Source: Mycobacterium florentinum
Lineage (GTDB): Bacteria > Actinomycetota > Actinomycetes > Mycobacteriales > Mycobacteriaceae
Assembly (NCBI RefSeq): GCF_010730355.1
Contig: NZ_AP022576.1
Location: forward strand, 1-64,000
DNA length: 64,000 nucleotides
Reading direction: 5' to 3'
Positions within the stretch are counted from its first letter, which is position 1; every line of letters begins with the position of its first letter. A program made the translations under genes and the position numbers. Shown in pieces: positions 1 through 8,050 of this stretch. The notes below the pieces were generated by a model, which did no database searches, had not been told where the DNA came from, and was given only the letters and a program-made list of their open reading frames with translations.

Positions 1-127
1 TGAACTCGGAGAAATGGATGTCAGTGCTGCGAGCAGTGAATCCGCCTTGCGCCGACTCCTTCGCAGAGTCAAGTGAAGATCAAATTTCCGTGGCGGTAGG
101 CGTCGCTCCGACGATAAAGGATAGTTA

Positions 128-632
128 ATGGGTTCGCAGGAAGCGCCGCGAGCAGCCGACTCGTCGCCTCCACCGCTCAGCGAGAGCGTCCGCCGCCAGA
201 TGAGCGCAATGCCCACGAGACACCGGCACAGAGATGGCTCTCCGGAGAGAGCTTCACAGGCGGGGGTTGCGTTTCCGTGTGCAAGTCCGAACACTTCCTG
301 GGCGGCCCGACGTCGCCTTCACGCGTGCGCGGATAGCGGTGTTCGTCGACGGCTGCTTCTGGCATCGCTGTCCCTCACACGGCACCTCACCAAAAAACAA
401 TGCGGAGTGGTGGGCCGCGAAGCTTGAGGCGAACGTGATCAGAGACAAAAAGAAAGACGAGATGCTGCGGTGTCTCGGCTGGCTACCCATCCACATTTGG
501 GAACACGAAGACCCTGGCGAGGCTGCCGAGGCGATTCACAATCTTTGGCGAATGCGGGTCCATCCTCCGAAAGATATGGTGGATGGGTCCGCTAATGCGT
601 GTTCGTGGAACGACATCCAGCGGCCCGAGTGA
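128..632 (+). pseudogene. vsr: Very-short-patch repair endonuclease Vsr, frameshifted
   Basis: Vsr nicks next to the T of T:G mismatches that arise when 5-methylcytosine deaminates. The protein is spread over two frames. From ATG 128 the first gives a lead ending RRQMSAMPTR. The second resumes with DTGTEMALRRELHRRG and carries GRPDVAF (catalytic Asp region), FVDGCFWHRCPSHG (metal/active site) and HIWEHED. The switch lies near 213-220 and equals a 2-base loss or 1-base gain. Rejoined, it is about 168 residues, a normal Vsr length. The 3' frame alone could start at ATG 234 and keeps the catalytic core. It ends 93 bp before the methyltransferase it would normally serve. Family assignment is firm; whether the frameshift is real or a sequencing error is open. 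Confidence 0.85.
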
Positions 633-724
633 CTGGGCACCTTCGACGTGGGCGGACCACCGCGGCTTCGGCGCGCAACGGCGCGCCTCAGTACTGTGTC
701 GCCCCCCTCACTTAATCTGGCTGT

Positions 725-1042
725 ATGACCGCGCGCCAAGTGACGACTTCTGGATCGTCGTATGCGGTTAAGCAGATTCGTGGGCCGTTCGTCGAGCTTG
801 ATCCGCACCCATGCCACACGCGTTCGGATACGGATCTCGCCGCGCTCTGCACCGATCTGCGGGCTCACGGTGTGCCGTTGGTGGCAGACCTGTTCAGTGG
901 AGCCGGTGGTATGAGTCTCGGTTTCGAGGAAGCCGGTTTCAGGGTGGTTTTGGGGGTCGACCACTATGGCTTTGCAGTGGAGACGCATCGGCATCATTTC
1001 GCCGGGATGTCGTTGGACGACGACCAGCGGACCCAGCAATGA
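725..1042 (+). CDS. DNA 5-cytosine methyltransferase, N-terminal part (motif I)
   Basis: This 105-residue frame carries the AdoMet-binding motif I, DLFSGAGGMSLGF (residues 55-67), and the following GVDHYGFAVETHRHHF segment of a C5-cytosine methyltransferase. It then stops at TGA 1040-1042. The rest of the enzyme, from the catalytic PC motif on, is in another frame that can start at ATG 1039, so stop and start overlap as ATGA. Either this is one gene broken by an indel near 1035-1042, or a two-polypeptide methyltransferase translated by coupling. Two-subunit C5 methyltransferases exist (M.AquI is one), so the second reading is not absurd. Start ATG 725 has no strong ribosome-binding site. Confidence 0.8.
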   Translation: MTARQVTTSGSSYAVKQIRGPFVELDPHPCHTRSDTDLAALCTDLRAHGVPLVADLFSGAGGMSLGFEEAGFRVVLGVDHYGFAVETHRHHFAGMSLDDDQRTQQ

Positions 1043-2106
1043 TTGAGCGGGTCGCAAAGCTGTTAAAGCGCAACAAAATCGACGTCCTAACCGGCGGCCC
1101 GCCGTGCCAGCCGTTTTCTAGGGCGGGACGGTCGATGATTCGGCACCGCGTTTTGACGGGCGTAGCCGATCCGCATGACGAACGTCGTGACCTGTGGCGG
1201 TCCTTCTTGGAAGTTGTTCAGTTGGCACGCCCTCGGGCAGTAGTCATGGAGAACGTTCCTGATATGGCGCTAGACCGCGAAATGTTCATCTTGCGCAGCA
1301 TGACCGAGGAACTCGAACAAATCGGTTATTCGGTCTCCGCGCGCGTAGATAGTTGGCGCTTCGGCGTACCCCAAATGCGGCAGCGCTTGCTATTGGTCGC
1401 CCTCAAAAGCCGCATCCGTTTCACTTGGCCGGCAGAATCAGAGAAGCGGGTTACTTTGTGGAACGCTATTGGTGATATGCCTGAAGTCGAAGGTGGATGG
1501 CGTCCGGCCGGCGGAGCTTTCGGATGGGCGAATTACGTTGGGCCTCGTACTGAATACCAAACGTGGATGCGACGAAACGTCTCGGCGGCAGATGCCTGCA
1601 AACTATTCGACCACATTACTAGGCCCGTTCGCGAGGATGACCGTGCCGCATTTGAATCTATGACCCACAAGACGAAGTACACGGACTTAGCGCCCGAGTA
1701 CCAGCGCTATCGCAAAGATATCTTTGATGACAAGTACAAGAAGCTCGATGAGAACGATCTTTCTCGCACAATAACAGCACACATTGCGAAAGACGGTTAT
1801 TGGTATATCCACCCCAGACAGCCGCGTACACTCACGGTCCGTGAGGCCGCTCGGATTCAAACTTTTCCGGATGATTTTCGTTTTGCTGGGCCACCGTCGG
1901 CAGCTTTCAAGCAGATCGGTAACGCGGTCCCACCCCTAGTCGGAGAGGTGATTGCTAAGGCGGTAAGGACTTCACTGGCGTCAGGAACGAAGGCTGGGCT
2001 TTCCACTCGAGAGACTTCCGGAAGTTGGCACGTTGGTTTCAACAACAGTCTTCCATCGCTGCGATCCCGTGGTTCAAGACTGGGAACCGTTGGAAGTTCC
2101 TTCTAG
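1039..2106 (+). CDS. DNA 5-cytosine methyltransferase, catalytic and C-terminal part
   Basis: From ATG 1039 this 355-residue frame holds the remaining C5-methyltransferase motifs in order: GGPPCQPFS with catalytic Cys23 (motif IV), ENVP at 71-74 (VI), QMRQRLLLVA (VIII), RTITAHIAKDGYWYIHP (IX) and QIGNAVPPLV (X). Together with the preceding frame it makes a complete enzyme of about 460 residues that methylates cytosine at C5 in a short target not predictable from sequence. The last ~45 residues after motif X are low-complexity and overlap the next gene by 82 bases, so the native end may be earlier or frame-altered. It sits between two mismatch-repair-type genes, consistent with guarding against 5mC deamination. 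Confidence 0.88.
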   Translation: MIERVAKLLKRNKIDVLTGGPPCQPFSRAGRSMIRHRVLTGVADPHDERRDLWRSFLEVVQLARPRAVVMENVPDMALDREMFILRSMTEELEQIGYSVSARVDSWRFGVPQMRQRLLLVALKSRIRFTWPAESEKRVTLWNAIGDMPEVEGGWRPAGGAFGWANYVGPRTEYQTWMRRNVSAADACKLFDHITRPVREDDRAAFESMTHKTKYTDLAPEYQRYRKDIFDDKYKKLDENDLSRTITAHIAKDGYWYIHPRQPRTLTVREAARIQTFPDDFRFAGPPSAAFKQIGNAVPPLVGEVIAKAVRTSLASGTKAGLSTRETSGSWHVGFNNSLPSLRSRGSRLGTVGSSF

Positions 2107-2660
2107 CCGAACTTCTTCTTGACCGCGCGACGCCGACTGTCATGAACGCGGTGTGGCCGATCATCGACAAGCGGCACGACATCCGCCCTGGAGAGTTGCC
2201 CGATGACGAGGCGGTCGATCTCCTCGACGAACTCATGTCGGGAGTGGGCCGCGGCCAGCGGATTTCGGCGGTGCGTCAGCTTGTTGCGCAGTTGTCTGCT
2301 GCCCCAAATGCGTTGTGGGAGCCAACAATCGACCGCACAGTACTCTCGGTCATACCGTCTGCAGTGGCGGACTTACTGGAGCTCGCTTTGCCAATCAGCC
2401 ACGAAGGGCGAGATAGCGAGCCTGTACTAATCACTAAGGGTGTTTTGCGCGTCACCAGCCGGTTCCAAGGCAACGACGCCGACAAGAGAAATGTGCAGAC
2501 TGATGGGCGCATCGCGGTGGCCAGCATGATCGGCTTCGGCGACGATTCGCGGCCTGCGCACTTGGGGCTTATCGCGTTGGCGGCTGACATTTGTCTGGTG
2601 GAAAAGCCGCTGTGCGGCGATTGTCCCCTAAGCAGGTGGTGCGCGGCAGCCGGCGGTTAG
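2025..2660 (+). CDS. HhH-GPD-like protein with 4Fe-4S cluster, mismatch glycosylase relative
   Basis: This 211-residue protein begins at TTG 2025 and resembles the endonuclease III/MutY/MIG glycosylase superfamily. The N-terminus ARWFQQQ...PWF...LLLAELLLDRATPTVMN matches the MutY-type entry helices. The end has Cys190-X6-Cys197-X2-Cys200-X5-Cys206, the exact Fe-S loop spacing of the family. The usual HhH (LPGVGxxTA) aligns with a degenerate VIPSAVADLLELA, and the catalytic Asp segment (VDTHIFRV) aligns with ITKGVLRV, so Asp appears replaced. It may bind T:G or 5mC-derived lesions without the standard chemistry. It overlaps the methyltransferase by 82 bases and runs convergently into the GHKL gene with a 4-base overlap. 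No better start exists upstream before an in-frame TAA at 1956. Confidence 0.72.
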   Translation: MARWFQQQSSIAAIPWFKTGNRWKFLLAELLLDRATPTVMNAVWPIIDKRHDIRPGELPDDEAVDLLDELMSGVGRGQRISAVRQLVAQLSAAPNALWEPTIDRTVLSVIPSAVADLLELALPISHEGRDSEPVLITKGVLRVTSRFQGNDADKRNVQTDGRIAVASMIGFGDDSRPAHLGLIALAADICLVEKPLCGDCPLSRWCAAAGG

Positions 2661-3940
2661 AAACCTAGCCCCCGGGCAAGCTCGGGGTGTTGGTCTTGCA
2701 TGAAGGCCATTACCTTCTTGAAGGCTTCGTAGTGACCTGACTGAATTGCCGCTGATTTAAGCGCTAACCCGATCTCCGGCAGCGAGCCGGTGGCTGGTGC
2801 TTTGTCGTCGTTCTCAGTCCCGTCGTCAAGGTCGTCAGTTGTGTCCGCGTTGTGGCGGCGGTAAACACGGTCGGCAAGAATGCATAACTCACTGACGGGT
2901 CGCTCCAACATCTGTTTGAGCTGGGCAGGTACCGACACCCGCATCTTTGCGACATTGATATTGAAAACCTCATCAAGACTGCTCGTGAAGTCGAGACTCG
3001 CGCGGGCCAGCTTTGTGTGTTCGTCGATGCCACGGGTACCCGCCCAGCTACCCCATTGCACCAGCCGGTTCTCCCGATACACATAGAGGCCCTGCTGCCG
3101 GTTCCAATTGAGCGGTCCGGCCGCGTTCTCGAATGCGTCGGGAGAGCTAAATGTTCTTTTCCCAGGGAGGATGTAGCGACGGAGCTCGACTGCTCCAACC
3201 CCCGTTGCGCTCTCCAACTCGAACTGCTGGGTCGACAGTTGCTGCGTCCCCGGTTCGTGGCGAACGAATGGGTCCCACGCTAAGAGCTTGTCACCATTGA
3301 CGCTGATAGAAATCCTGGGAGCGTTGTTCTCGCCGGTTATGAACCGGTGGAACACCATCGCCAAGTGACGCTTGGTCTTCTCGACCAGCACCTCGAAACG
3401 TCGCTTAGCCCACCCGCCGGCGGCACCAGAAGCGGGAAGTACGCGGTCCAGATTCTGCCATACGACGACGGTGCCCGTCCCTGTGCCGAGCAACTCTTCG
3501 CTCCTAGCGACAGCATGATCGCGTGGGTTCTCGGCAAGGACCCAATCGTCCAGCTCGGCAATGAGATCCAAATCCAGCGATCTCCACAGCGGACGTTTGC
3601 GATCGGCTGATCTAGAGACAACAGTCACGCAACGAGCTTGGGACAGCGATGCCGTCTTAAGTCCAAGTCCGTATCGCCCAAGGTCGCCCGAACCGTAGGT
3701 GCGGCGGCTACCGAAGCGGAGGGCCTCAAGCATGCCCCGCGCGTTCAGGCCAGCACCATTGTCGGCAACATAGACGGTGGAGGCCTGACCAGCGAACTCG
3801 ATTTCGACTCCCACATCGGTCGCGCCGGCGGCGATACTGTTGTCTATAAGGTCGGCAACCGCGCTGACGAAATCGTACCCAATGTCCCGCAACGACGATG
3901 TGAGCCGAGCGGCCGATGGCGCGGCATTGGAAAGTTTCAT
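2657..3940 (-). CDS. GHKL ATPase of the MutL/MORC-like restriction-associated type
   Basis: This 427-residue protein has an N-terminal Bergerat-fold ATPase: motif N1 DLIDNS (30-35), DNGAG (60-64) and GRYGLGLKTAS (88-98) for the ATP lid. A second alpha/beta (S5-like transducer) region follows, with a charged tail after about residue 370. The Glu normally used as general base in N1 (ELxDN) is Asp here. Iyer, Abhiman and Aravind (2008) described prokaryotic MutL/MORC homologues of this kind in restriction-modification neighbourhoods together with Vsr-like nucleases and C5 methylases, and this context matches. It is divergent from the GIY-YIG gene and convergent with the glycosylase-like gene. 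No MutL endonuclease motif is seen, so a nuclease partner is expected. Confidence 0.85.
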   Translation of the reverse strand: MKLSNAAPSAARLTSSLRDIGYDFVSAVADLIDNSIAAGATDVGVEIEFAGQASTVYVADNGAGLNARGMLEALRFGSRRTYGSGDLGRYGLGLKTASLSQARCVTVVSRSADRKRPLWRSLDLDLIAELDDWVLAENPRDHAVARSEELLGTGTGTVVVWQNLDRVLPASGAAGGWAKRRFEVLVEKTKRHLAMVFHRFITGENNAPRISISVNGDKLLAWDPFVRHEPGTQQLSTQQFELESATGVGAVELRRYILPGKRTFSSPDAFENAAGPLNWNRQQGLYVYRENRLVQWGSWAGTRGIDEHTKLARASLDFTSSLDEVFNINVAKMRVSVPAQLKQMLERPVSELCILADRVYRRHNADTTDDLDDGTENDDKAPATGSLPEIGLALKSAAIQSGHYEAFKKVMAFMQDQHPELARGLGF

Positions 3941-4103
3941 CGATTCAAGGCTCCAGGTTCCGTCCTGACGTTGGCCTTAAGTTAAACAGCAGGCACAGAC
4001 AATATCGGACCGACTCGCGCGGCACACCCCAACTTTCGGCGTCTGCTGCGTACCGGGATTTGCCGTAGCGCAGACCACGGCGCCAAGGCCCGATCGGCGC
4101 TCC

Positions 4104-4823
4104 ATGTCAAGTCTCGCAAGTTCTAAGAGTAGAAATGCAGGGCCGTCGGTTACGTTCATCGCTGTGGAAGCCAACGACCGAGCGCACGCCTTCGTACAGT
4201 GGTTGTCCAGCCTGACGCTACTCACTCGAACGTTCGACGCGTCTAAGGCGTGGCGGGAGCACCGCTATCAGTTCGCCTACCGTTTAGGAGAGCTGCTCGC
4301 CGGCGCGACCGATACTGCTGGGGCTGTCCAGGGACCAGTTGTTTACGGTATTTGGCTCGATTGGGGCTGCCTATATATCGGACAGACGACGGAGGCGTCG
4401 CGCCGGCTCCGCGACCTACCTGTTGGCGAAAGTCATCACCTCGCCACAACATTTCCTCCCGAGATATGGGATCGCGTGGTCGTCGTGGCCTGGCCAGCCT
4501 TGCCGGAAGCCGAAGTACTGATGGCCGACTTCGATTCGAACAGGATTGGTCTAGCGCTCGAGTACCGGCTGCAATCTCGGCTGAAACCATTGGTAAATTC
4601 CTGGCGCCGGACACCCAACGGCGGTTGGCGCGCTGTCGACTGGTCTAGAAGTACCTCGGTGGGAGCCCGCGCAGCAGCGCAGATCGACACGCTGTCAGAA
4701 CGGCTGGATGAGCTCTTCGACCGCGCATCCACCGATGAGATCGGGGACGCGCCATTGGCAAGCCATGTACGTTGCGTAAGACCAAGGCGTCTTTGTATGG
4801 TGAGCTGGGTTTGTAGGTGCTAA
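4104..4823 (+). CDS. GIY-YIG nuclease-like protein
   Basis: This 239-residue protein has a central GIY-YIG-like domain: YGIWLDWGCLYIGQT (GIW at 82-84, YIG at 91-93), followed by Arg100/Arg101, then LEYRLQSRLKPLVN with Glu153 and Asn165 in the catalytic Glu and Asn positions. The N-terminal ~75 residues are unassigned. The last ~20 residues are Cys/Arg-rich and may be out of the native frame. It is transcribed divergently from the GHKL ATPase across a 163-bp gap. By position it could supply the cutting activity of the Vsr/methylase/ATPase island. The family call rests on motif reading only. Start ATG 4104 is the first in frame, with no clear Shine-Dalgarno. Confidence 0.68.
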   Translation: MSSLASSKSRNAGPSVTFIAVEANDRAHAFVQWLSSLTLLTRTFDASKAWREHRYQFAYRLGELLAGATDTAGAVQGPVVYGIWLDWGCLYIGQTTEASRRLRDLPVGESHHLATTFPPEIWDRVVVVAWPALPEAEVLMADFDSNRIGLALEYRLQSRLKPLVNSWRRTPNGGWRAVDWSRSTSVGARAAAQIDTLSERLDELFDRASTDEIGDAPLASHVRCVRPRRLCMVSWVCRC

Positions 4824-4851
4824 TAAGTCGGCGCTCGATGAGATGATTTGC

Positions 4852-4887
4852 GTCGCGACCCGGTTGGAAGTCGCGACCCGGTTGGAA
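4852..4887 (+). repeat. 18-bp tandem direct repeat, two copies
   Basis: Two perfect adjacent copies of gtcgcgacccggttggaa occupy 4852-4869 and 4870-4887, in the 246-bp gap between the GIY-YIG gene and the EcsC gene. No gene is seen in this gap. The repeat sits at the right edge of the modification island and may mark its junction or a protein-binding site; nothing in the sequence decides between these. Confidence 0.6.
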
Positions 4888-5069
4888 ATTGTGAAATCAG
4901 GTTCCGATCAAGCGGCACGGCCCGACACATGCCGTGGCTGGGAGCGCGGCTAACCGGCTGCCTGCTGTTACAGGCTTCGACTCGGGACAAGCTTTCGATG
5001 TCGACACCCTGCCTACTCCTCGCCGCTGTGCTGTGATGTTGCTCAGAAGAATCACGTCGGGAGCATCGG

Positions 5070-6096
5070 GTGGCGCTATCTGAGTACGAGCAAGAACAGC
5101 TGACGAAGGTCAACGCGTACAAGCACCCACCGCGGCGCCCGGAACGGCGCCTGCTTCCCTTCACGGTCGGTGGCCTGGGCTCGGGGGTGGTCAACACGCT
5201 GCTGAAGCTGCCGGTACTGCGCGAGGTGAAAAAGCCAGGCGCGGCGGTGCTGGACACCGCGGCCGCGGGCGCCGCCAGGTTCATGACCAAGACGGGTCAA
5301 CTGGCCACGTCGGAGGCGCGCGTCATCGGCGCCTATGCGAAGAAAGGCCACCCGGTCGAGCATCTCGACGACATCAGGAAGCTCGACCTGCGATCCATCG
5401 ACGAGGTCGCGTCCTTCGGTCTCCGGCATCGCGCCTACTCGGCATCGGCGGCGGCGGAAGGCGCGGCGGCCCGGCCGTCAGCAGCGGTGAGGCGGCGGCA
5501 ACCGCCGGTGCGGCGGCCACCGCGGGCGCCGCGGCGGGGCCGGGATTGGGCACCGTCGCCACGGCGATGGGCGTCGACGCCGCGGTGTTGACCGCGTGCA
5601 GCGCGGTGGTGGCTCACGATGCTCTCTATTACGGCTACGACCCGCTCGACCCCGCCGAAGAGATCTTCATGATGCACGTCATCGCGTTGGGCCTCGCGGA
5701 GACGGAACCGGCGAAAGTCGCCGCCTACCAACAGCTTACGTTGTTGACCGAAAGCCTCGCCCGCAACGCGGCGTGGCAGCAGCTCGACCGGCAGGTGGCC
5801 GTCAAGGTCATCCAGAAGTTCGCCGTCAAATTCGCCCAGGACCTGACGCTGAAAAAGCTGGTGCAGCTGGTACCCGGCCTCGGCGTCGGACTGGGCGCGG
5901 CCCTGAACTGGACGACGGTCGGCGAGATCGCCGACGCGGCCTACTGGGCTTACCGCGAGCGCTTCCTGTACGAAAGGGCGCCGAATTCGAGCCCATCGCA
6001 ACCGATATCGAGGGCGCCAAGAACGACGATCGACTATCGCTCGATCTCGAAGACATCCTCAAGTCGGAAGGCGTCCAGCTCGACGGCGAACGCTAA
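5070..6096 (+). pseudogene. EcsC family protein, two frameshifts
   Basis: EcsC-like proteins are membrane-associated and of unclear role. Three frames together give one protein of about 340 residues. GTG 5070 opens with ALSEYEQEQLTKVNAYKHPPRRPE, continuing to LRHRAYSASAAAEGAAA. The second frame carries LTACSAVVAHDALYYGYDP, then IFMMHVIALGLAET and LVPGLGVGLGAALNWTTVGEIADAAYWAYRERFLYE. The third ends with EFEPIATDIEGAKNDDRLSLDLEDILKSEG. Shifts fall near 5450-5475 and 5975-5985. Coding character is kept throughout and there are no substitution stops, so the breaks are recent or artefactual. It lies just upstream of an HD-domain gene on the same strand. The glycine-rich hydrophobic stretch is typical of the family. 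Confidence 0.75.
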
Positions 6097-6160
6097 CCAC
6101 GGTGACCCGACGGCGCCCACACATTATCGTGACGGTCAAGCAAACAAAGGACGGGCGCCC

Positions 6161-6628
6161 GTGGACCACATCGCAACAGCGGACGCGATCGCGGCCGCCG
6201 CCCACGCCGGCCAGGTCGACAAGGCCGGCATGCCCTACATCGGACACGTCCGCCGCGTCGCCTCCTACGTCGATCCCGCCAACACCGACGCCGTGGTGGC
6301 GGCCCTGCTGCACGACGTCATCGAGGACACCGGCCTCACCGCGGCCGACCTGGCCGAGCGCGGCATCCCGCAGGCCGCGATCGACGCGATCGAGCTGCTG
6401 ACCCGCCGCGACGACCAGCCGTCGGCCGATTACTACCGTCGCATCAGCGCGCACCCGACCGCCGGGAAGTCAAGCTCGCGGACCTGGCCGACAACACCGA
6501 TCCCGAACGGATGGCAAACCTGACCGAGTCCGACCGGGCACGGCTGACCAGAGTACGCGGGCGCCTACGCCGCGCTCGGCGCCGACTTCGACGACGGGGC
6601 CCGGCGCAGAACCCGTGCGGCACAGTGA
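6161..6628 (+). pseudogene. HD-domain phosphohydrolase (MESH1/SpoT-hydrolase-like), frameshifted
   Basis: From GTG 6161 the frame reads DHIATADAIAAAAHAGQVDKAGMPYIGHVRRVA, then AALLHDVIEDTGLT. The H...HD...D metal ligands are those of HD hydrolases related to the (p)ppGpp hydrolase half of SpoT and to MESH1. After RRISAHPTA the frame breaks: restoring one C near 6465 gives REVKLADLADNTDPERMANLTESDRARL, and a further shift near 6551 leads to YAGAYAALGADFDDGARRRTRAAQ and TGA 6626-6628. Rejoined, it is about 155 residues. Likely substrates are (p)ppGpp or another nucleotide, inferred only from the family. A same-strand dioxygenase gene follows after 36 bp. Confidence 0.78.
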
Positions 6629-6664
6629 AACCCGCCGGTTAGCCGTCGACGTGAAAGGCAGCCC

Positions 6665-7535
6665 ATGCCAGATCTCAACGAACACACCATTACCGAAGCC
6701 GTAAAGAAAACCTTCGACACGTCCACCGACGACCGGTTCAGGCAACTGCTCCAAAGCCTGGTTCAGCACCTGCACGACTTCGCCCGCGAGGTGCGGCTGA
6801 CCGGCGACGAGTGGTTCACCGCAATGGATTTCATCGAACGGCTGGGCAAAATCTCCAGCCCCACCCGCCAGGAGGTGGTGCTGGCCTCCGACATCCTCGG
6901 CCTGTCGATGCTGCTGGACACGATGAACGAGAGCCCCGGCGGCTCGGCCACCGCCTCGGCGCTGCTGGGCCGTTCTACGTCGAGGGCCGACCGAGCGCCC
7001 CCAACGGCGCCGACATCTCCAACGGCGTCGCGGGCACACCGATGTTCGTCACCGGCCGCGTCGTCGACGAACACGGCGAGCCGGTCGCGAAAGCGCACGT
7101 CGACATCTGGCACAGCGACGGCGACGGCGCCTACGACGTCCAGCTGACCGAGCAACTGCACGGCGAGTTCGCGATGCGCGCGCTGCTGACCACCGACGCC
7201 GACGGCCGATTCTGGTGCCGCTCGATCACGCCGCGCTACTACCCGGTGCCCACCGACGGCCCGTGTGGGGAGATCATGCGCGCCGCCAACCGATCCGTGA
7301 TGCGCCCGCAGCACGTGCACTTCTGGTTCCAGGCCGACGGCTACCACCCGCTGATCACCCAGCTGTTCCTCGACGACGACCCTACATCGGGCGCGACGCC
7401 GTCTTCGCCGACCGGGCGTCGTTGCAGGCCGACTTCGTGCGCCACGAGCCGGGCGTCGCGCCGGACGGAACAGAAGTCGACGAACCGTTCGTCGCGCTGG
7501 ACTGGACGTTCACCCTCGCGGCCGAGCGCCCGTGA
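6665..7535 (+). pseudogene. Intradiol ring-cleavage dioxygenase (hydroxyquinol/catechol 1,2-dioxygenase), frameshifted
   Basis: Intradiol dioxygenases split catechol-type rings between the hydroxyls using Fe(III). The N-terminal cap domain MPDLNEHTITEAVKKTFDTS is followed by LLQSLVQHLHDFAREV and WFTAMDFIERLGKI. The catalytic domain has TGRVVDEHGEPVAKAHVDIWHSDGDGAYD, then RFWCRSITPRYYPVPTDGP (Tyr ligands) and MRPQHVHFWFQADGYHPLITQLF (His ligands). The length of about 290 residues and the cap fit hydroxyquinol 1,2-dioxygenase best. Single missing C residues near 6970 (expected GPFYVEG) and 7382 (expected DPYIGRD) break the frame. The stop overlaps the next start as GTGA. Followed by two AhpD-like genes, a TetR gene and a flavin monooxygenase gene. 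Confidence 0.88.
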
Positions 7536-8050
7536 CCCGCATCGCGCTCGACCTCGACCGGCAGCCCGAACCGATCCGCGAGTGGGCGGCCCGGCGCGGC
7601 AACCTCAATGTCTTTGCGCTACTCGCCAACGCGCCCAACGTATTTCCCGGTTGGTCGCAAATGGTCGACGAGCTGTACGCCAGCCCGACCTTCACCGCGC
7701 GCCTGCGGGAAGTGGTCGTCGTACGGGTCGCGCACCTGCAGGGCTCACCGTATGAGCTCGCCCAGCACGTGCCGCTCGCAACCGCCGCCGGGCTCACCGA
7801 GCACGAGCTTGACGCCCTGGCCACCGGCGACCTCGAAGGCTTCAGTGCCGACGAACGCGCGGCCCTCGACGTCGTCGACGAGTTGTGCACCACCCGCCAC
7901 CTGACCGACGATTCCTTTGCCGCGGCCCGGGCCGTCTTCGGCGACGCGGCGCTCACCGAATTGCTGATGCTCGTCAGCTGCTACTACGGGCTGGCCCTGG
8001 TGCTCAACGCCGCCGACCTGGAGATCGACGTTCCGGGCCCGAGCCGATGA
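7532..8050 (+). CDS. Carboxymuconolactone decarboxylase family protein (copy 1)
   Basis: This 172-residue protein is of the CMD/AhpD-like fold. The core reads LREVVVVRVAHLQGSPYELAQHVPLATAAGLTEHELDAL, with the family signature around E-x-x-x-H, but the CxxC of peroxidase-type members is absent. Start GTG 7532 overlaps the dioxygenase stop, and its own stop overlaps the next start as ATGA, so the three genes form a coupled operon. The neighbour is a paralogue sharing RGNLNVxxxLANA and the LREL/LREV core, so the two probably act as a pair. A role in ring-cleavage product handling is inferred from position only. Confidence 0.85.
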   Translation: MTRIALDLDRQPEPIREWAARRGNLNVFALLANAPNVFPGWSQMVDELYASPTFTARLREVVVVRVAHLQGSPYELAQHVPLATAAGLTEHELDALATGDLEGFSADERAALDVVDELCTTRHLTDDSFAAARAVFGDAALTELLMLVSCYYGLALVLNAADLEIDVPGPSR

